From Sphagnum compactum (lineage: Eukaryota > Bryophyta > Sphagnopsida > Sphagnales): DNA of 64,000 nt. The notes under the pieces are model-generated. The model made no database searches and was not told where the DNA came from. It was given only the letters and a program-made list of their open reading frames with translations. The translations under genes were made by a program, and so were the position numbers. Shown in pieces: positions 12,085 through 24,273 of the stretch. The first letter of the stretch is position 1; every line of letters starts with the position of its first letter. The DNA lies in assembly GCA_965153455.1 (NCBI GenBank), contig OZ234500.1, positions 11,780,001 to 11,844,000 of the forward strand. The letters are read 5' to 3'.

Positions 12085-13000
12085 CCGTGCATCACATTGC
12101 CCTCACTGCAATTAAAGATGTTAATTATGTAACAAGGTACATTGTTATTACTTATGATAAGGTAACGAGATCAACAACCAATCTTGGGTTAATATTCATG
12201 CTTACCTTGTTAACAGATTCAAACACATCCCAATCTTGCTAAATATGGAAAGCTGAGTTAGTGGTAGCACATTTGATAATTTGACTAGTGTCATCCTCAA
12301 TTCTTGTTGGTCTATGGAGGCCTAAGTAAGGTGGAGGTTAGCAAGAAGCCGATCTTTTTTGGTTATGATGGTGTGACTGTCTTTATAGGTGTGCATATTG
12401 GGGTGACCACACAATATGCAAAAAGGTAGCTATTTTCACGCTTGTTGTCCATTATGTTGCACATCAAAGTAATATGGTTATGCAAATTTTGTCCAACTAA
12501 CCCCTAGTGCAAAAAACTTAAAAGGCTCTTACAATCCATTTACACCTACTTCTCTTTTTCACCCAAGAGGCACCTTGAGTAGTGTAAGCTTATTACTTTG
12601 TTGGAGACAAAAGGGAACAAGGTATTGTAAAATGTGAAGACAAGGTGGATTTCAATGTTGTTTCCTACCAAGGTCCTTAAAGAGTACAACTCTTTGGTTG
12701 TCAAGGTGAACAATGATCTCCATGCATCTTAGTTTCCAAAACTACTTTTGAGTTCTTATGTGATGTTCAAGTTGTCATTGGCTTCATTTACATCATCCCC
12801 ATGTTGTAAGTAGTCCATGAGTTCATCAAGTTTACTAAAGCAATACTAATTTTGTTTGTGATTTTGTTGGAGCAGTTAGTTGCTAAATGGACTAATCCAA
12901 CCACTAACATTCAATGTGCCATTTATTTTTTTCAAGGTTAGGAGTACTAGATCCATTGCACGTGCCTAGACACTAGTGTTTTTGGCATTTGCACCTATGA
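12085..13000 (+). pseudogene. decayed hAT-like transposase (DUF4371 / zinc-finger-862 type)
   Basis: Translation in shifting plus-strand frames gives pieces that follow the order of a hAT-like transposase core of the DUF4371/ZNF862-like type. Near 12,110-12,190 there is a YIVITYDKVT-like segment, near 12,365-12,420 a DGVTVFIGVHIGVTTQ-like segment, then VVHYVAHQSNMVMQILSN and PLVQK. Near 12,630-12,700 there is VKTRWISML-like text followed by KEYNSLVVKVN. Several stops and frame changes interrupt it, so no working protein is possible. Related text may continue to about 13,620, but I could not confirm it. I did not find terminal inverted repeats. The family call comes from remembered motif order; superfamily level is moderately secure, finer placement is not. 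Confidence 0.55.
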
Positions 13001-14826
13001 CCAATGGTATGTTATTGCTAATAGTGAAGCAAAAATGTTCAATTGTAGCTATTGGCCCCATTGATGAATTTGCAAGAAAGTTTTTTAACCAAAAGCTAAT
13101 AAATGTTATTAGGATTATCTATCCCTAATATTGGTTGAACTCTAATGCAACAACCTCATTCCCTACCCGTCTAGCCTTGTTGAAGGCATAATACTAATTT
13201 GAGAGGGAGTATGATGATGAGGGTTTGAAGTTGTTCTACTATATGAACAAAAGCTAAACATGGGAGCTTCCCTTTTCAAGGTGATTATGCAAGCAAACAA
13301 GAAGATGGTTTTGGGGCCTCCTTTGACATGCAATCATGTGACCAAGACGTGGTCTAGTTTGTCCACCAATGTTATTATAAAACACATATTGTCAAAATAT
13401 TTCAAATTGGTGGAAATTTCCATTGTCATGGTACTAGGTAGCATGGAAGACAAATGTTGCTTCTCAACCTTGTTTTTTACAAAGTTTAAGCTCAAAAATA
13501 GATTGACCAATCCCCTTGATTTGGTTGTTAGGATGTTTGCTCAAGCTCACTATTCCATGGAAACTTTTCAATTTGGAGATGTGATTATGGATTGGCAAGA
13601 TAGGAAGTAGATGTATGTGGTGGATGTTTAGGGTCTTTTGAAGATTTAAGTTTCTGGTACTAGATGGGATTTGTTGCACCTTGTTTTGAACATGAGTTGT
13701 CACTTGTATGCAGGTAGATATGCAAGCAATGCAACCAAGGTTTTTTTTATTGTTGTTGCCATTAACATGAAAGCTACATTTTCTTGGATCCTTCATGTGT
13801 GTTTTGTTTGATTTGGATTCTGAATGTGTCTTTTGTACCTCAAAGTGTTGTAAATGCTCTCACTTGTGTATTTCCTTGTTGTAATGTTGTAATATGTGTC
13901 TTTTTCATTTAATATGCACGTTGTTTTTGGTTTTTTCTTGGATTAATGTGGGAATGTACGTAAGGTTCTCAAGTTTGTTACTTGTGCAGATCTGACCTAG
14001 GCTAAGATGGGTAGGATCTTAAAGGATTGGGGTTCAATGCCCCCTTGGACTTTGTTTGTAAGCTTGAATGTGTTGTTTACGGCATTTTAGGGTACAAATA
14101 TCATCAACTAAAAATTGTTGCAGCACCACATATTGTACAGAAATCTAGACATGTTCGCCAATTCACTTACATAGATGTAAAATGGATTGCCAACTTTTTT
14201 ATAATTGAAAATCCATGTAGCCCATTTACCATACATGCCAATTTTTTATATCGCCATTTTATGCTACCCAATTTTTTTCTTTCATGCTAGAATCCTAGCT
14301 CAAAATAATGCAACATGCCAATTGTTCCTATGAAAAAATCACATTGGTTGCCAATAGTGCCTCCTCCACCCAACATGTGTAGCCAACTTGTAGACACCAA
14401 GAAATTGAAAAAATAAACCTAGTTGGATGGTTTTTTGATTTTTCAAAAAATCATTAATTCCAAATATTTTCAAACCCTTCAAAAGGCAACTTCATTTCAT
14501 AAAAAAAACAATTGTTTTTTTGCCAGTTTTGACTTTTTACATTTTTTCCAATTTAGAACCAGAGGCAAGTAACATGAATTTTTTTTTTTGGGGTCAGAGT
14601 TAGGGAGGGGGAAAGGGAGTGTTTTATAATTTGACCTTTGCCGATTATATGCATATATAACTTGTCAAAAATCCAACAAAAAACCAACATTGGATTACAG
14701 AATTGCCCACATTGGTTTAAATGCGTAAATAATAAATTTATCATAACTTCAAACATGGAGGCCAAAACCAAACATTCACCTTGATTGGGTGTAGTCATGA
14801 AGGTTTTGTCAACATTGGGTTGTATT
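13001..14826. other. intergenic, no supported gene
   Basis: A 116-codon open frame at 13,260-13,610 (plus) shows no recognisable domain. It may be the tail of the transposon debris upstream. The remainder is AT-rich with poly-T runs. Confidence 0.4.
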
Positions 14827-15369
14827 GTAAAAACTAGTGTTGGACCTATATCACCATTTTGACATACTAGTTTAGTCCCTAGTATATAGGTCTTTCCAAA
14901 AAATCATATATCAACCTAGTATTGGTACAAGGGCATTTTTCAAATCCAAGTACCCGACTAATATTTATATTTAAAAAATTTGTTTACATTGCTACAAAGG
15001 TATCAATATCAATATGGAAAATATGATACTAGTTGGTATATGCTTTCGACCCTGGTATCAATATAAGGAGTCTCATGTACCTCAATTTTTGCACAACCAA
15101 AACATGAACAAGAAAAAAAATGTGTTCACAAATGCACATTAAATTGGAATTTTAAAATGGATACATCTAAAGCATGCCATAACAAGTCTGAAATCTAGAA
15201 AAAAGGTTTAACAAACTATCAAAAGTCAAATCTCAAAATTCAACAAAAATTGTTGGTGGAAGCTAGACGTTTAATCATTAAAAGCCTAAAAAATCAACTG
15301 AAACTCTAATTTGATTACAACAATGCTACCCATTACATGATGTCTAGTGTCTAGTGGTTGCAATATAGT

Positions 15370-17390
15370 ACTCATGGCACACTATTTTTGAGCTATCAAA
15401 AGACCCAACATCTTGAAGCTCCTCTTCAAAATTATCCAACATCTTGTCTTTAACTTTCAAAAATTCTGCCAAACCCCATGGTAGTAAGAGAAAAGCAATC
15501 AATCCTCGCATCACTTGGCCAATTTTCAAAATCATAACCAACTTGTCAAGAATCTACACACCTAACTGACACCAGCACAAACTGGTCAATATTGTGGCAA
15601 TGCTAAAAATCCACTTTTCAATTTGAGAACCTAGGATACCCACAAACTAACAAGCAAGAAATGAAACATTAGGAAATTGTTTTGCATGATCTTTCCACCA
15701 TTGCAAAGGCAATTGTACATCATTTTCACTCCCAAGCAAGCAGTGATACAAAAACAATTTTAATTTCACCAAAGATAAACTTACTTTTTCTGCAGAAGCT
15801 ACAACTCCCCATTTAAGGAGTCATTGGCAATGGCTATTAAAGGAGGAAGGTTCTCTACATTCCCAAGGTTCAAATGCTTAGAGACCACCATCAAAAGTGG
15901 CATCAAAACTTGTCGGTCATATTCATCCATAGTTGTGGCAGTTTTATCCCTACTTACATACTCCTTAATACACTGCAACCCCTTAAACCTTGGATCAAGT
16001 TGAAAAGCACACGTATTATGTGTTGCAACACCATTGAAGGTCACAACAAAAGCCAAAAAAGGCTCCAACACATTGATCACGTTAAGTGCCATTCTACCAT
16101 ACAAAATCTCCAACTTTACATCAAATTCTCCACACATTAAAGGTGAGTTTAGTAATGCATGAGTTTGATACTCCCTATGCATTTTACTACAAATTGAAAA
16201 TGCAGAAAACAAAAGCATTTGAAAGTAGCCAATACCTTATGGTTTGATTCAAAATGCATTGTTCCACCATAGGCCTCGAAGTGTTTATCATTGATTTAAC
16301 TATTGCCCATGTTGAACTTAACGGCACTTTGCTTTGCAACCTAGTGGTCTATCGGCTATAGCAAAAGTTTATGGCAACAACATCTTCCAAGGTTTCTTGA
16401 AAAATATAAACTTTGGAAGCAAATTGAATTTTCATCGGGGTTTTCAATTTTCAAGGTTTCAAGCTAATTTTCTTACATGCAAGTTCCCATTCTTGCCTAC
16501 TTTTGCCCAACTTCTTCATCCAAGTAATGGTTTTCTACAATGCACTTTGAGCTTCTGCCACATTCACTTCCTTCATCCCAACACCAAGTTTAGTATCATT
16601 AGTGGCATGTTGGCGTGCTTTAAACATCGCATGGCCAAAATAAGTACCATTGAATGGTGAAGGCAACTATAGCAATTCACAAGATATGACACTTGTTAAT
16701 GCAGAAGTAGGTGTGTTTAGGTTTGTGCCTTTGTCCTTAACATAAGCAATCACCTTGTTTATGAACTGATATGTAGCCAAAAGAGACGTCATTTGCTTTG
16801 CTAAGGCTATTCTAGAGGTGTTTAAAGTTTCAAACATGCCTATTGTAACATAGCAAGGTACCCAATCATCATCAATGAAATTGATGGCAAGATCAAATGT
16901 ATCAAATTTAGTTTTGGACATCTAGAGATTGAACGTAACAATCGTCATAACACATTATGCAATGGCTAGGAACATATGCATTTCCATCACCTTAGATAAC
17001 ACAGCCAGAATATACTCTCAAAAGACATGACAAGACACCGCAACCAAGGCCTTTCAATTGTAGACAATGGTGGGTACCCCTTTGTAATCAACAAAACTAG
17101 ATCTTCAATAAACTTTTGTTGACCTAGATCATTTAGTTTATAGGGGGTTCAAGTTAGAAAATAAATCAATGATGCAATTGGGAAGCACTATTTTCCTCTT
17201 TTTCCTTTTTTACCAACCCCCATCGACACTTTCATCAGCAAGTTTTTTCTATTGATTCATAGTAGCCCCATGCTCATTATCAACATGGTTTTTCATATTT
17301 GTGATGCCATGTGTAGGATTGGAAAAAAGAATACCTTTCTTCTATCATGTTGTGCTATTACTATTAGAAGTTGGAGCCATGGGGTGACAT
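15370..17390 (-). pseudogene. broken hAT transposase
   Basis: On the minus strand the fragments lie in the order of a BED-finger hAT transposase. A BED-like text (FSNPTHGITNMKNHVDNEHG) is near 17,320-17,260. Then comes KFDTFDLAINFIDDDWVPCY...VIAYVKDKGTN (16,919-16,700), and near 16,470-16,390 a text resembling the conserved KTRFASKV motif. LDPRFKGLQCIKEYV follows near 15,990, and the dimerisation region around FPNVSFLA...VGILGSQIEKWIFSIA is near 15,680-15,590. Stops and frameshifts separate them, so the element could not supply its own transposase. A plausible start is ATGGCTCCAACTTCT near 17,383. A second copy of the family is at 33.3-34.7 kb. Confidence 0.7.
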
Positions 17391-17422
17391 AATATGCACC
17401 TCATGCTCTACATGAGATGGTT

Positions 17423-17718
17423 ATGGACTTTTGCAGCAAGATTGTTGAACACAAAAAATTCCCATATAGGAGAAATTCAATTATGGTAATGCCACAATGG
17501 ACTTTTGCAGCAAGATTGTTGAACACAAAAAATGCCCATATAGGAGAAATTCAATTATGGTAATGCCACAATGGACTTTTGCAGCAAGATTGTTGAACAC
17601 AAAAAATGCCCATATAGGAGAAATTCAATTATGGTAATGCCACAATGGACTTTTGCAGCAAGATTGTTGAACACAAAAAATGCCCATATAGGAAAAATTC
17701 AATTATGGTAATGCCACA
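17423..17718. repeat. 74-bp tandem repeat x 4
   Basis: Four consecutive near-identical 74-bp units begin at 17,423, 17,497, 17,571 and 17,645, each opening ATGGACTTTTGCAGCAAG. Only a few substitutions distinguish them, so the expansion is much younger than the surrounding decayed hAT element. It lies just upstream of the transposase start. Confidence 0.9.
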
Positions 17719-18971
17719 ATTGTTGGTTCTTTTGCAACTCAATAAACAACACCCGTTCCTTTTCAATTTCGACCCCTTCAATTGCAACAACATGATGCAC
17801 TGGTGTATTGGTGATGTTGGTGACATTAATGAGCTGCATTGAGTCTCCATTAGCCTCTCCATGATGGGCTTCACAATCAGAAAGGTTGTGAATAGCAAAA
17901 TCCATGGAAAAGAAAACCAACCAAAAAAAAATGTTTGAATCACAATGGATAAGATATGCAAAGCTTCACAAACACCCTTAGCACCTTAAAAACTCATAAA
18001 AGGTTAGGATTCAAGATGATTTACCAGATTTTAGCACGTTCAAAAGTGTTACAATGAAGTTGTGAAAAATGTTGCCAATGCCGCCAATCCTTTGGGTGTG
18101 TGCACTTTAATTGAAAGTTGCCATTTCTTCACCATCATGACTCTAAAATATGAAAAGAAATGCAAAAACTAAAACCTTAAACCTCTTGGATTATGAAGCC
18201 CAAATTGATACCTATTAAACTACCTTTTAAGCATAATGCACTATGCACATTAGTATGTGCATTGAAACCATAAGTTGATACCAGTCGAATTAGGTGCAAA
18301 CGAAATAACATGAACCACACTTGCCTACTTTTTGACTACTTCTATGGCTGTTTTTGAGAAATGTTCCTAAAATATTCTTGAAATATTTTTGAAAAAATCT
18401 TCAAAAAAATCTTTAAATTTTTTTTTAAAAAAAATTCATACTATGTTATCAAGGTTTATGTTAAAATCTTGGTAAAAAATGTCATTTTCAAAAAAATTCA
18501 AATCCATTTACAAGTCCTTTTATTGTTTAAAAATAAACATTATAATGTTTAATGAGTGTTTTTTTATTTTTTTACTCATTGGATTAAATTCAAATGAATT
18601 CTCATGTTCCTATGATATATTAAAATACAACTATATAAACAAATCTTACAATTTCAACATCAAATTAAATTATAACTTTAAAACATGAAAAAACCAAGCA
18701 AGCGTTACACTTGCTATGGTATGTGTTATTGTGGCTACACCCAGTTACCTCCTAATTAATATGCACACTGATATGTGCATTGGTACTAGGAACTTGATAC
18801 CAAACTGGTTGTGTCTTTAGCCGACTTTCGAAAAAATGAAATGGGGGCTATACTGGTATCAAATTGATACCAACCAATTTGATACCAAGTAGGACTAGTT
18901 TATAGTACCAATGATGATACCATTATTGATACCCGGGTTCGACCTATATACCATCCAACACTAATAGAAAC

Positions 18972-21615
18972 CTTAAGATTCTGAACAACCAACCTAGAGA
19001 CAATGTTGGGAATTTCAAGTGGTAGGCTCAGTGAAGGTTTAAGGCAAGGCAAAGTTTATAAAATGGCTTTGTAAAACCCCCAGATCAGTCAATTCTTTAA
19101 GAAATCTGTTTTACAATATGCACATGATTAATCTTTGAAAATGTCCAAATTCTGAAATTTCGAATTTCCCTATTTTGTTATATATCCTTTCATCTATATA
19201 TTTTTGTCCTTTGAATAAAGTGCAAATTTCTATTTCATTTCTGAAAAAAAAAAAGAAAGACAATAATTTCTCTACATATAAATATTAGCATCAGTTATTA
19301 TCTATGCTATGAATTGAAAGTTAATAAACATAAAATAATGAGTAAAAAAAATCCCCTTTCCTAATATGAATTTTAGTAAAGTTTAACCTTAATCCACCTT
19401 TTTAGGTCTAAGTTCTTCTACATGGTTAATTCCATTGACCCAATTGTTGCAATTGCACATGTACTCTTCACTTTATTTACTTAATGTAAAAAATTTAGCC
19501 AACTTTTCTTATTGTGCATTTGTTGTTGTTAATGATGTTTCCAAGTTTTCAGAAAAGGTTCCAAAGACTCACATTGATATCCTCAATAAAATCCAAGTTT
19601 ATTCCCAGGATTATGCTTGAGTTTTTTTCGGGTGCATGTTCAACAAATAGTTTTGAAACTATTCACATTTTAGTATCCCAAAAGAAACTCCAATTTTTGT
19701 GTCCAAAAGTGTTCCATATGTGGTTCCCTAAGTTCCAACTAATTCATCCAAAATCTCACATCAAATGCCCAAAAAATTAAGTGGATTAGTGGACACATGC
19801 AAATTATATTTTCTAATCATATGGAATGGTCCTATGGCAGTTCAAGCAAAGGCACTATGTCTATTGAAGTGACATTGACATGCCCAAAACTTTTGGAACA
19901 AAATAATAATATCAATATTACATGATCGTATTGTTTTTCAATCACTAATGAGTAATTAGGTAATGAGTGATCATGCCATTTTGTTTACAATCAATTGTGG
20001 TTGCTCTTGCTTAGTCATAGTGGTTATAGTGTCCATGTTGATTCAGACACCCTACTCCAATATCCTTGTTTTCTTTGTTCTTAGGTTGGTGAAGGTTGAT
20101 CATGTCCTTGTGGTGTCCAACCTTACAATCATGTCACTTTCACTCAATTTGTGTGTGCTGAATACATCTGACAATATTTCTTTACACAATTTCAAAAAAA
20201 GAAAAAAAACCTTGGTGTCCATATTAGTTCTTAAATCAACTAAATCTATTTTTTGCCTTTTTTTGGCATATCAAACAAACTATAAATATAGGAGATACCA
20301 TGTTGGGACCTTAGGAGCTTTTATCTGAAAGCCCCTTGAGGGAAGTGATTGTAAGTTTGGAGGTGGGAAGGAGGGACTTGAAGGCTTGGAATTCTTGGTG
20401 CCTTGGAACTTCTAAAAGAAAACGAAAAGAGTATGTTCATGATGCCTTCTCTTGGGAATAATCACCCATAATTGGATACAATTGTTTTGCAAACCTTATA
20501 ATCCCTTCCTCAGATTTTGCTTTCAAAGCTTATAAATACTTTATCTAGCTAATCTATATATGAAAGAAGGTAGTAACAATTCATTTTTTAAAGAAAATTA
20601 GGTGGTGAATTTTCGCCATTTGGCAAAATATTTTTTCAAAAAACAATTATGTTGAATATTTCCTTTTTAAAAATTATCATATTTTCACACATTGTTCAAG
20701 CAAGTAGCCAAAATATGAAATTTACACATTGTTCAAGCAAAGAGCCAAGATATAAAAGGATTTTAATAGATTTTGTTTTCATAGTTGTTCTATAGTCAAA
20801 CATGGGTAAATCTCCATGTGATGATCATCAGTGTGGAACATCACAAAATTGATAATAATTTTTTTTTAAAAACAGTATGAGATTGTTTGTTTGTTTCATT
20901 TGTCATGTTGAGATCTCCAAAACCATGGCACATATTGCCATGCTCTTGGTGTTGTTGGAAAGCCCTCAATGAGTAGGAGTGCACTGAGTTGGTTTCATAA
21001 TGTTTCAACCTACAATGGAGAAGTTATTGAATATTGAACAATTTTTTTCCCTACAAATTCATTTAAATCAAAACTAAGAATTACAAGGGAATTTGGGCAC
21101 ACCCTTGGTATTGTTGGAAAGCCATCAGTGAGTAGGATTTAATGAAGGTGATTCGAAAAAAATTGGACCTAAGATGCATGAAAATGTATTGAATTTTGAG
21201 TAGTTTTTTGACATTGGAAATTCAATTAAACTACAAAAATGGTTTTGGAAGGAAATTTTAGTTGGGTAACTAGCTCACACTTGGGTCAATGGCACAGGCT
21301 ACACTAGTATATAGTAAAATCCACATTATATTTACCCAACACTGGTTGTTTGTTGTTTCCCCTTTCCATTCAGAGAACTCAAATAATGTCATATTTATGT
21401 AACAGCTGATGGAAGGCCAATTCTGCCAGGTATGCCATCACTAGGCGAGCTCCAGAGTCAGAAATATGGGTCTAGAAGCAGAATCAGCCTTCCATAGCCT
21501 GTTCCATATTATGGAAGGAGCAGGCTGCCCTTTCTGGCTCCCCATGAGCTTGGCAGAACAGGGTGCCAGAAAGGGCATATACAACCCCTCCCTACTGTAA
21601 AGTAGCACATGTGAG
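18972..21615. other. intergenic with small duplications
   Basis: AT-rich with no recognised gene. ACACATTGTTCAAGCAA is repeated at about 20,688 and 20,726. A diverged tandem duplication of about 165 bp lies at 20,940-21,240, sharing TTGGAAAGCC and GAGTAGGA. Confidence 0.45.
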
Positions 21616-21618
21616 TAA

Positions 21619-21994
21619 GAGCATTTCCAGAGGTGCTCAGTATATGATCTTGCACAGTAAACTTGGATGAAGAAAAGTCAAAACATGCCTGTTTGGCTTA
21701 GGAAAATGGTTTCGCTCACGCTAATTGGAGAGTTTGCGCTGGCTGGTAAAATGAGCAGCAACATTATTCACCTCCAGAAAAGAGTGTAATAAATATGATC
21801 TGACTGTTGCTCAGTGTTTCTGATTGGCCCATCATACTGATTCGTCCAGGTGGTTTGCTAATAGTAGTCCCTCACCTATTTGCAGTCCCAGTTTCAGTTT
21901 CATCAGTGGGGTTGAAAAAAAAGTGAATAACTAAACTTGGATGTGAAAATTATTTTGGCAGGGTCACATATGGAGAGCACCATTGGAGATGCTC
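21619..21994. mobile_element. PIF/Harbinger-like MITE, copy 1
   Basis: The 376-bp element starts GAGCATTTCCAGAGGTGCTC and ends with the complement of GAGCATCTCCAATGGTGCTC. It is flanked on both sides by TAA (21,616-21,618 and 21,995-21,997), the 3-bp TWA duplication typical of PIF/Harbinger. There is no coding capacity. Its interior is the reverse complement of the element at 29,271, for example around AGGTGGTTTGCTA. Confidence 0.75.
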
Positions 21995-21997
21995 TAA

Positions 21998-24273
21998 GAA
22001 GGCAAAATCAGTTGGCCCTGCGAGTTCTGCCAATTTCTCCGCAATAGAGTTATCTGTGAAGTACCACAAACTAGGGCTACTAGTCCCCAATTTTGCAACT
22101 GGGGACAGGATGAGAAGTCAGTATGAAAACTGTACACATAGCACATTCAAAACAGGGATTAAACAGGGATTAGAATGTCAAACTAGGGCCCAAAGACAGG
22201 GTGACTTTACGTATCACTCTAATATGTAAGCAGCAGTTTGGATGTCCTATTCAAGCACTTTTTCAGGCTTTTTCCAGCCAAGCAAGCATTCCTGGTTCCA
22301 CTTTTGGTGCAGTCAGTTCCACTTGCACGGTAACCCAAATGTGGATAATATACTTGAGATGTGAATCAAATGTGAGAAAAATCAGTTACGCTTTGGAACA
22401 GGCCCAGCTGGTACCCATCACCACCTACCGGAACAATGGCTTGGCTTGGCCTACTGGGCAGGGTTGTGTAGAAATCAAAACAGGAGGCAAATTATGTATA
22501 GAGGAAGGCACTGCTGGTAGTGTTTTCCCCTTCCTCATGGCTGAGGGCCCAGATGCACTTATACAAACTTTCCCTGTGTAAGGACAACGGCTCAAATTAT
22601 ATTACTAAAAAATTTCTTGCTTTTTTTTTTCATTTTTTAAAAAACCTCTTACTCCAAGCTAGCCACAAAATTGTGCCTTGTAAGGCGCACTAAAAATACA
22701 CTATGCAGGTCCGTTGAAGTCATTATGATTAGTTAACAAACAAGCATATGTTGATGAATAGAGAACAAAGTGCAGGAAAAGGAGGAGGAAATGGGGGGGG
22801 GGAGTTAGTCTTTCAAAGTTGAAAAACATATACTTATGGTGTCAATTAAAATCTAAAGCTGGGAAAGACAGAAAGTGGGTTGTTTGAAATTAAATTGCAG
22901 GAGGGTGTTAGGTACAATCATAAGTTTGGAAGGTTTTCAGAAGCAAGGAAAGCTATGAATTTGAATATGATGTCCAAAGAACAAGGGGTTGAACACAGAT
23001 GCCTCTTGTTTCTTCATGAGAAGCCAACTGCTTCTAACATGCTATCTTTTAAAGCTTTTCTATCAATTTGTGAAAGAAAAGTGCATTTTGAACCTTCAAA
23101 TTCTTCCCCAAAAAATTGGGGAATGCTTTTTCTAATTAGGGTCTATGGTTTGTGGCTCCTCCTAGTAGTAAGGAAAAAGAATGCAAGAGGAGGTCTTGTC
23201 AACCATAGTCTTATTGGGTTCAGGGTTTGAGGTATTGGGCTCCTTCGGTCAGTGAGGAAAAGAAGTCAAGAGGGGGTCATGCCAACCTTAGTAGTTTAGG
23301 GTTTAAGGATCTGGTCTTCTCAAATGGAGTTCAACCAAAAGGTGAAGCACCCAGAACTCAAATATGTACTTGTGCAAATTGATAACCTTTGCCAATCAAA
23401 AAGTTGAATTTGCAAAGAACTTCATTGGAGTCTGTAGGAGCAAAGGACCGATTTGCTGCTTCCCAAAGGAAACTAGGCCCAGGCAGATTCTCCAACAATG
23501 AGCTAGGTGACTGGTGAGAGTCAGGAGGTTCAAACCAGTGACACAGCCAAACCAACTATTCAGAAGGTCGAGTTGTCAGTGTCTCCATGAATGGGAAGAG
23601 AATTGCAGTATGTCTCTGCCAGTTGGGATGCCTGTGAGCAGGAAGACAAAGGCTATGGCTAAAGGAGCCTCTGTGCTTGTCAAATGCCCAGTCACCAACA
23701 CAGTGAGATCCTTGGAACAGCTCGTTATGGCAACTCACAAAGCTTGCAGCGAAGTTGGAGAATGACAGGAACACCAATCAAGCCTGGCCATGCATCACTA
23801 TACCTAGTGTTGGTGGTCAAAGTGGTGTGAACATGAGTTTGGATACAAAGCTCCGATGTCATCTCCTTCACCTCATCCTTCACAAATTCTCAAGTAGCTT
23901 AGCTAGCTACTCTGTGTGGCAATTGGCATCAATGGAGGTGAGGATTAGTCCATGAGTTAGTTGTATGTGTGAGTCTGACCTAAACCTTCATCTGACCCAA
24001 AAGCTTCAAGTCGGAAGGGAAACAAACAGACCTGGATCCTGTTGGGACTCTTCACAGATGACTGACCAACTGTGCCACTAGATTCTCTCTTTGAACACAA
24101 CTCAGGCATGATGTGTGTGTTAGTCTCAACTGTGAAACAATTGTCTATACTTCAATCATCTGCACTCTAGTCTACCCTACCTTTTTCCCCACAGACTCTC
24201 AGAGTTGCTACATGCAGCAGAGAAGGAGCTTGTCCATCTTGCTGAACTAGCAAGAGTACAAAAAGGGATCATT
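21998..24273. other. region downstream of the oxidase gene
   Basis: A 126-codon open frame at 22,201-22,581 (plus) has no recognisable domain. A G run ends near 22,802. A diverged tandem duplication of about 85 bp covers roughly 23,138-23,300, sharing AGGGT, GGCTCCT and GAGG...GTC. The 3' untranslated region of the oxidase must lie at the upper end, but I see no clear AATAAA signal. Confidence 0.45.

Larger units (their letters stand above)
14827..18971. mobile_element. hAT DNA transposon with both ends and target duplication
   Basis: The left end begins TAGTGTTGGA at 14,835, and the right end finishes with its exact complement, TCCAACACTA, at 18,963. Both ends also carry TATATAGGTC in the subterminal region, in inverted orientation. 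The flanking octamers GTAAAAAC (14,827-14,834) and ATAGAAAC (18,964-18,971) match at six of eight positions, as expected for an old 8-bp hAT target duplication. The 4.13-kb body carries a broken hAT transposase on the minus strand and a 74-bp tandem array. Ends, duplication size and transposase agree on the superfamily. Confidence 0.75.

Noticed and set aside
17423-17718. Array with a regular period considered as CRISPR-like
   Set aside because: The units are contiguous and the whole 74 bp is conserved, with no unique spacers. The context is a plant transposon.
22201-22581. 126-codon plus-strand frame
   Set aside because: No domain, unremarkable codon pattern, no splice or promoter context.
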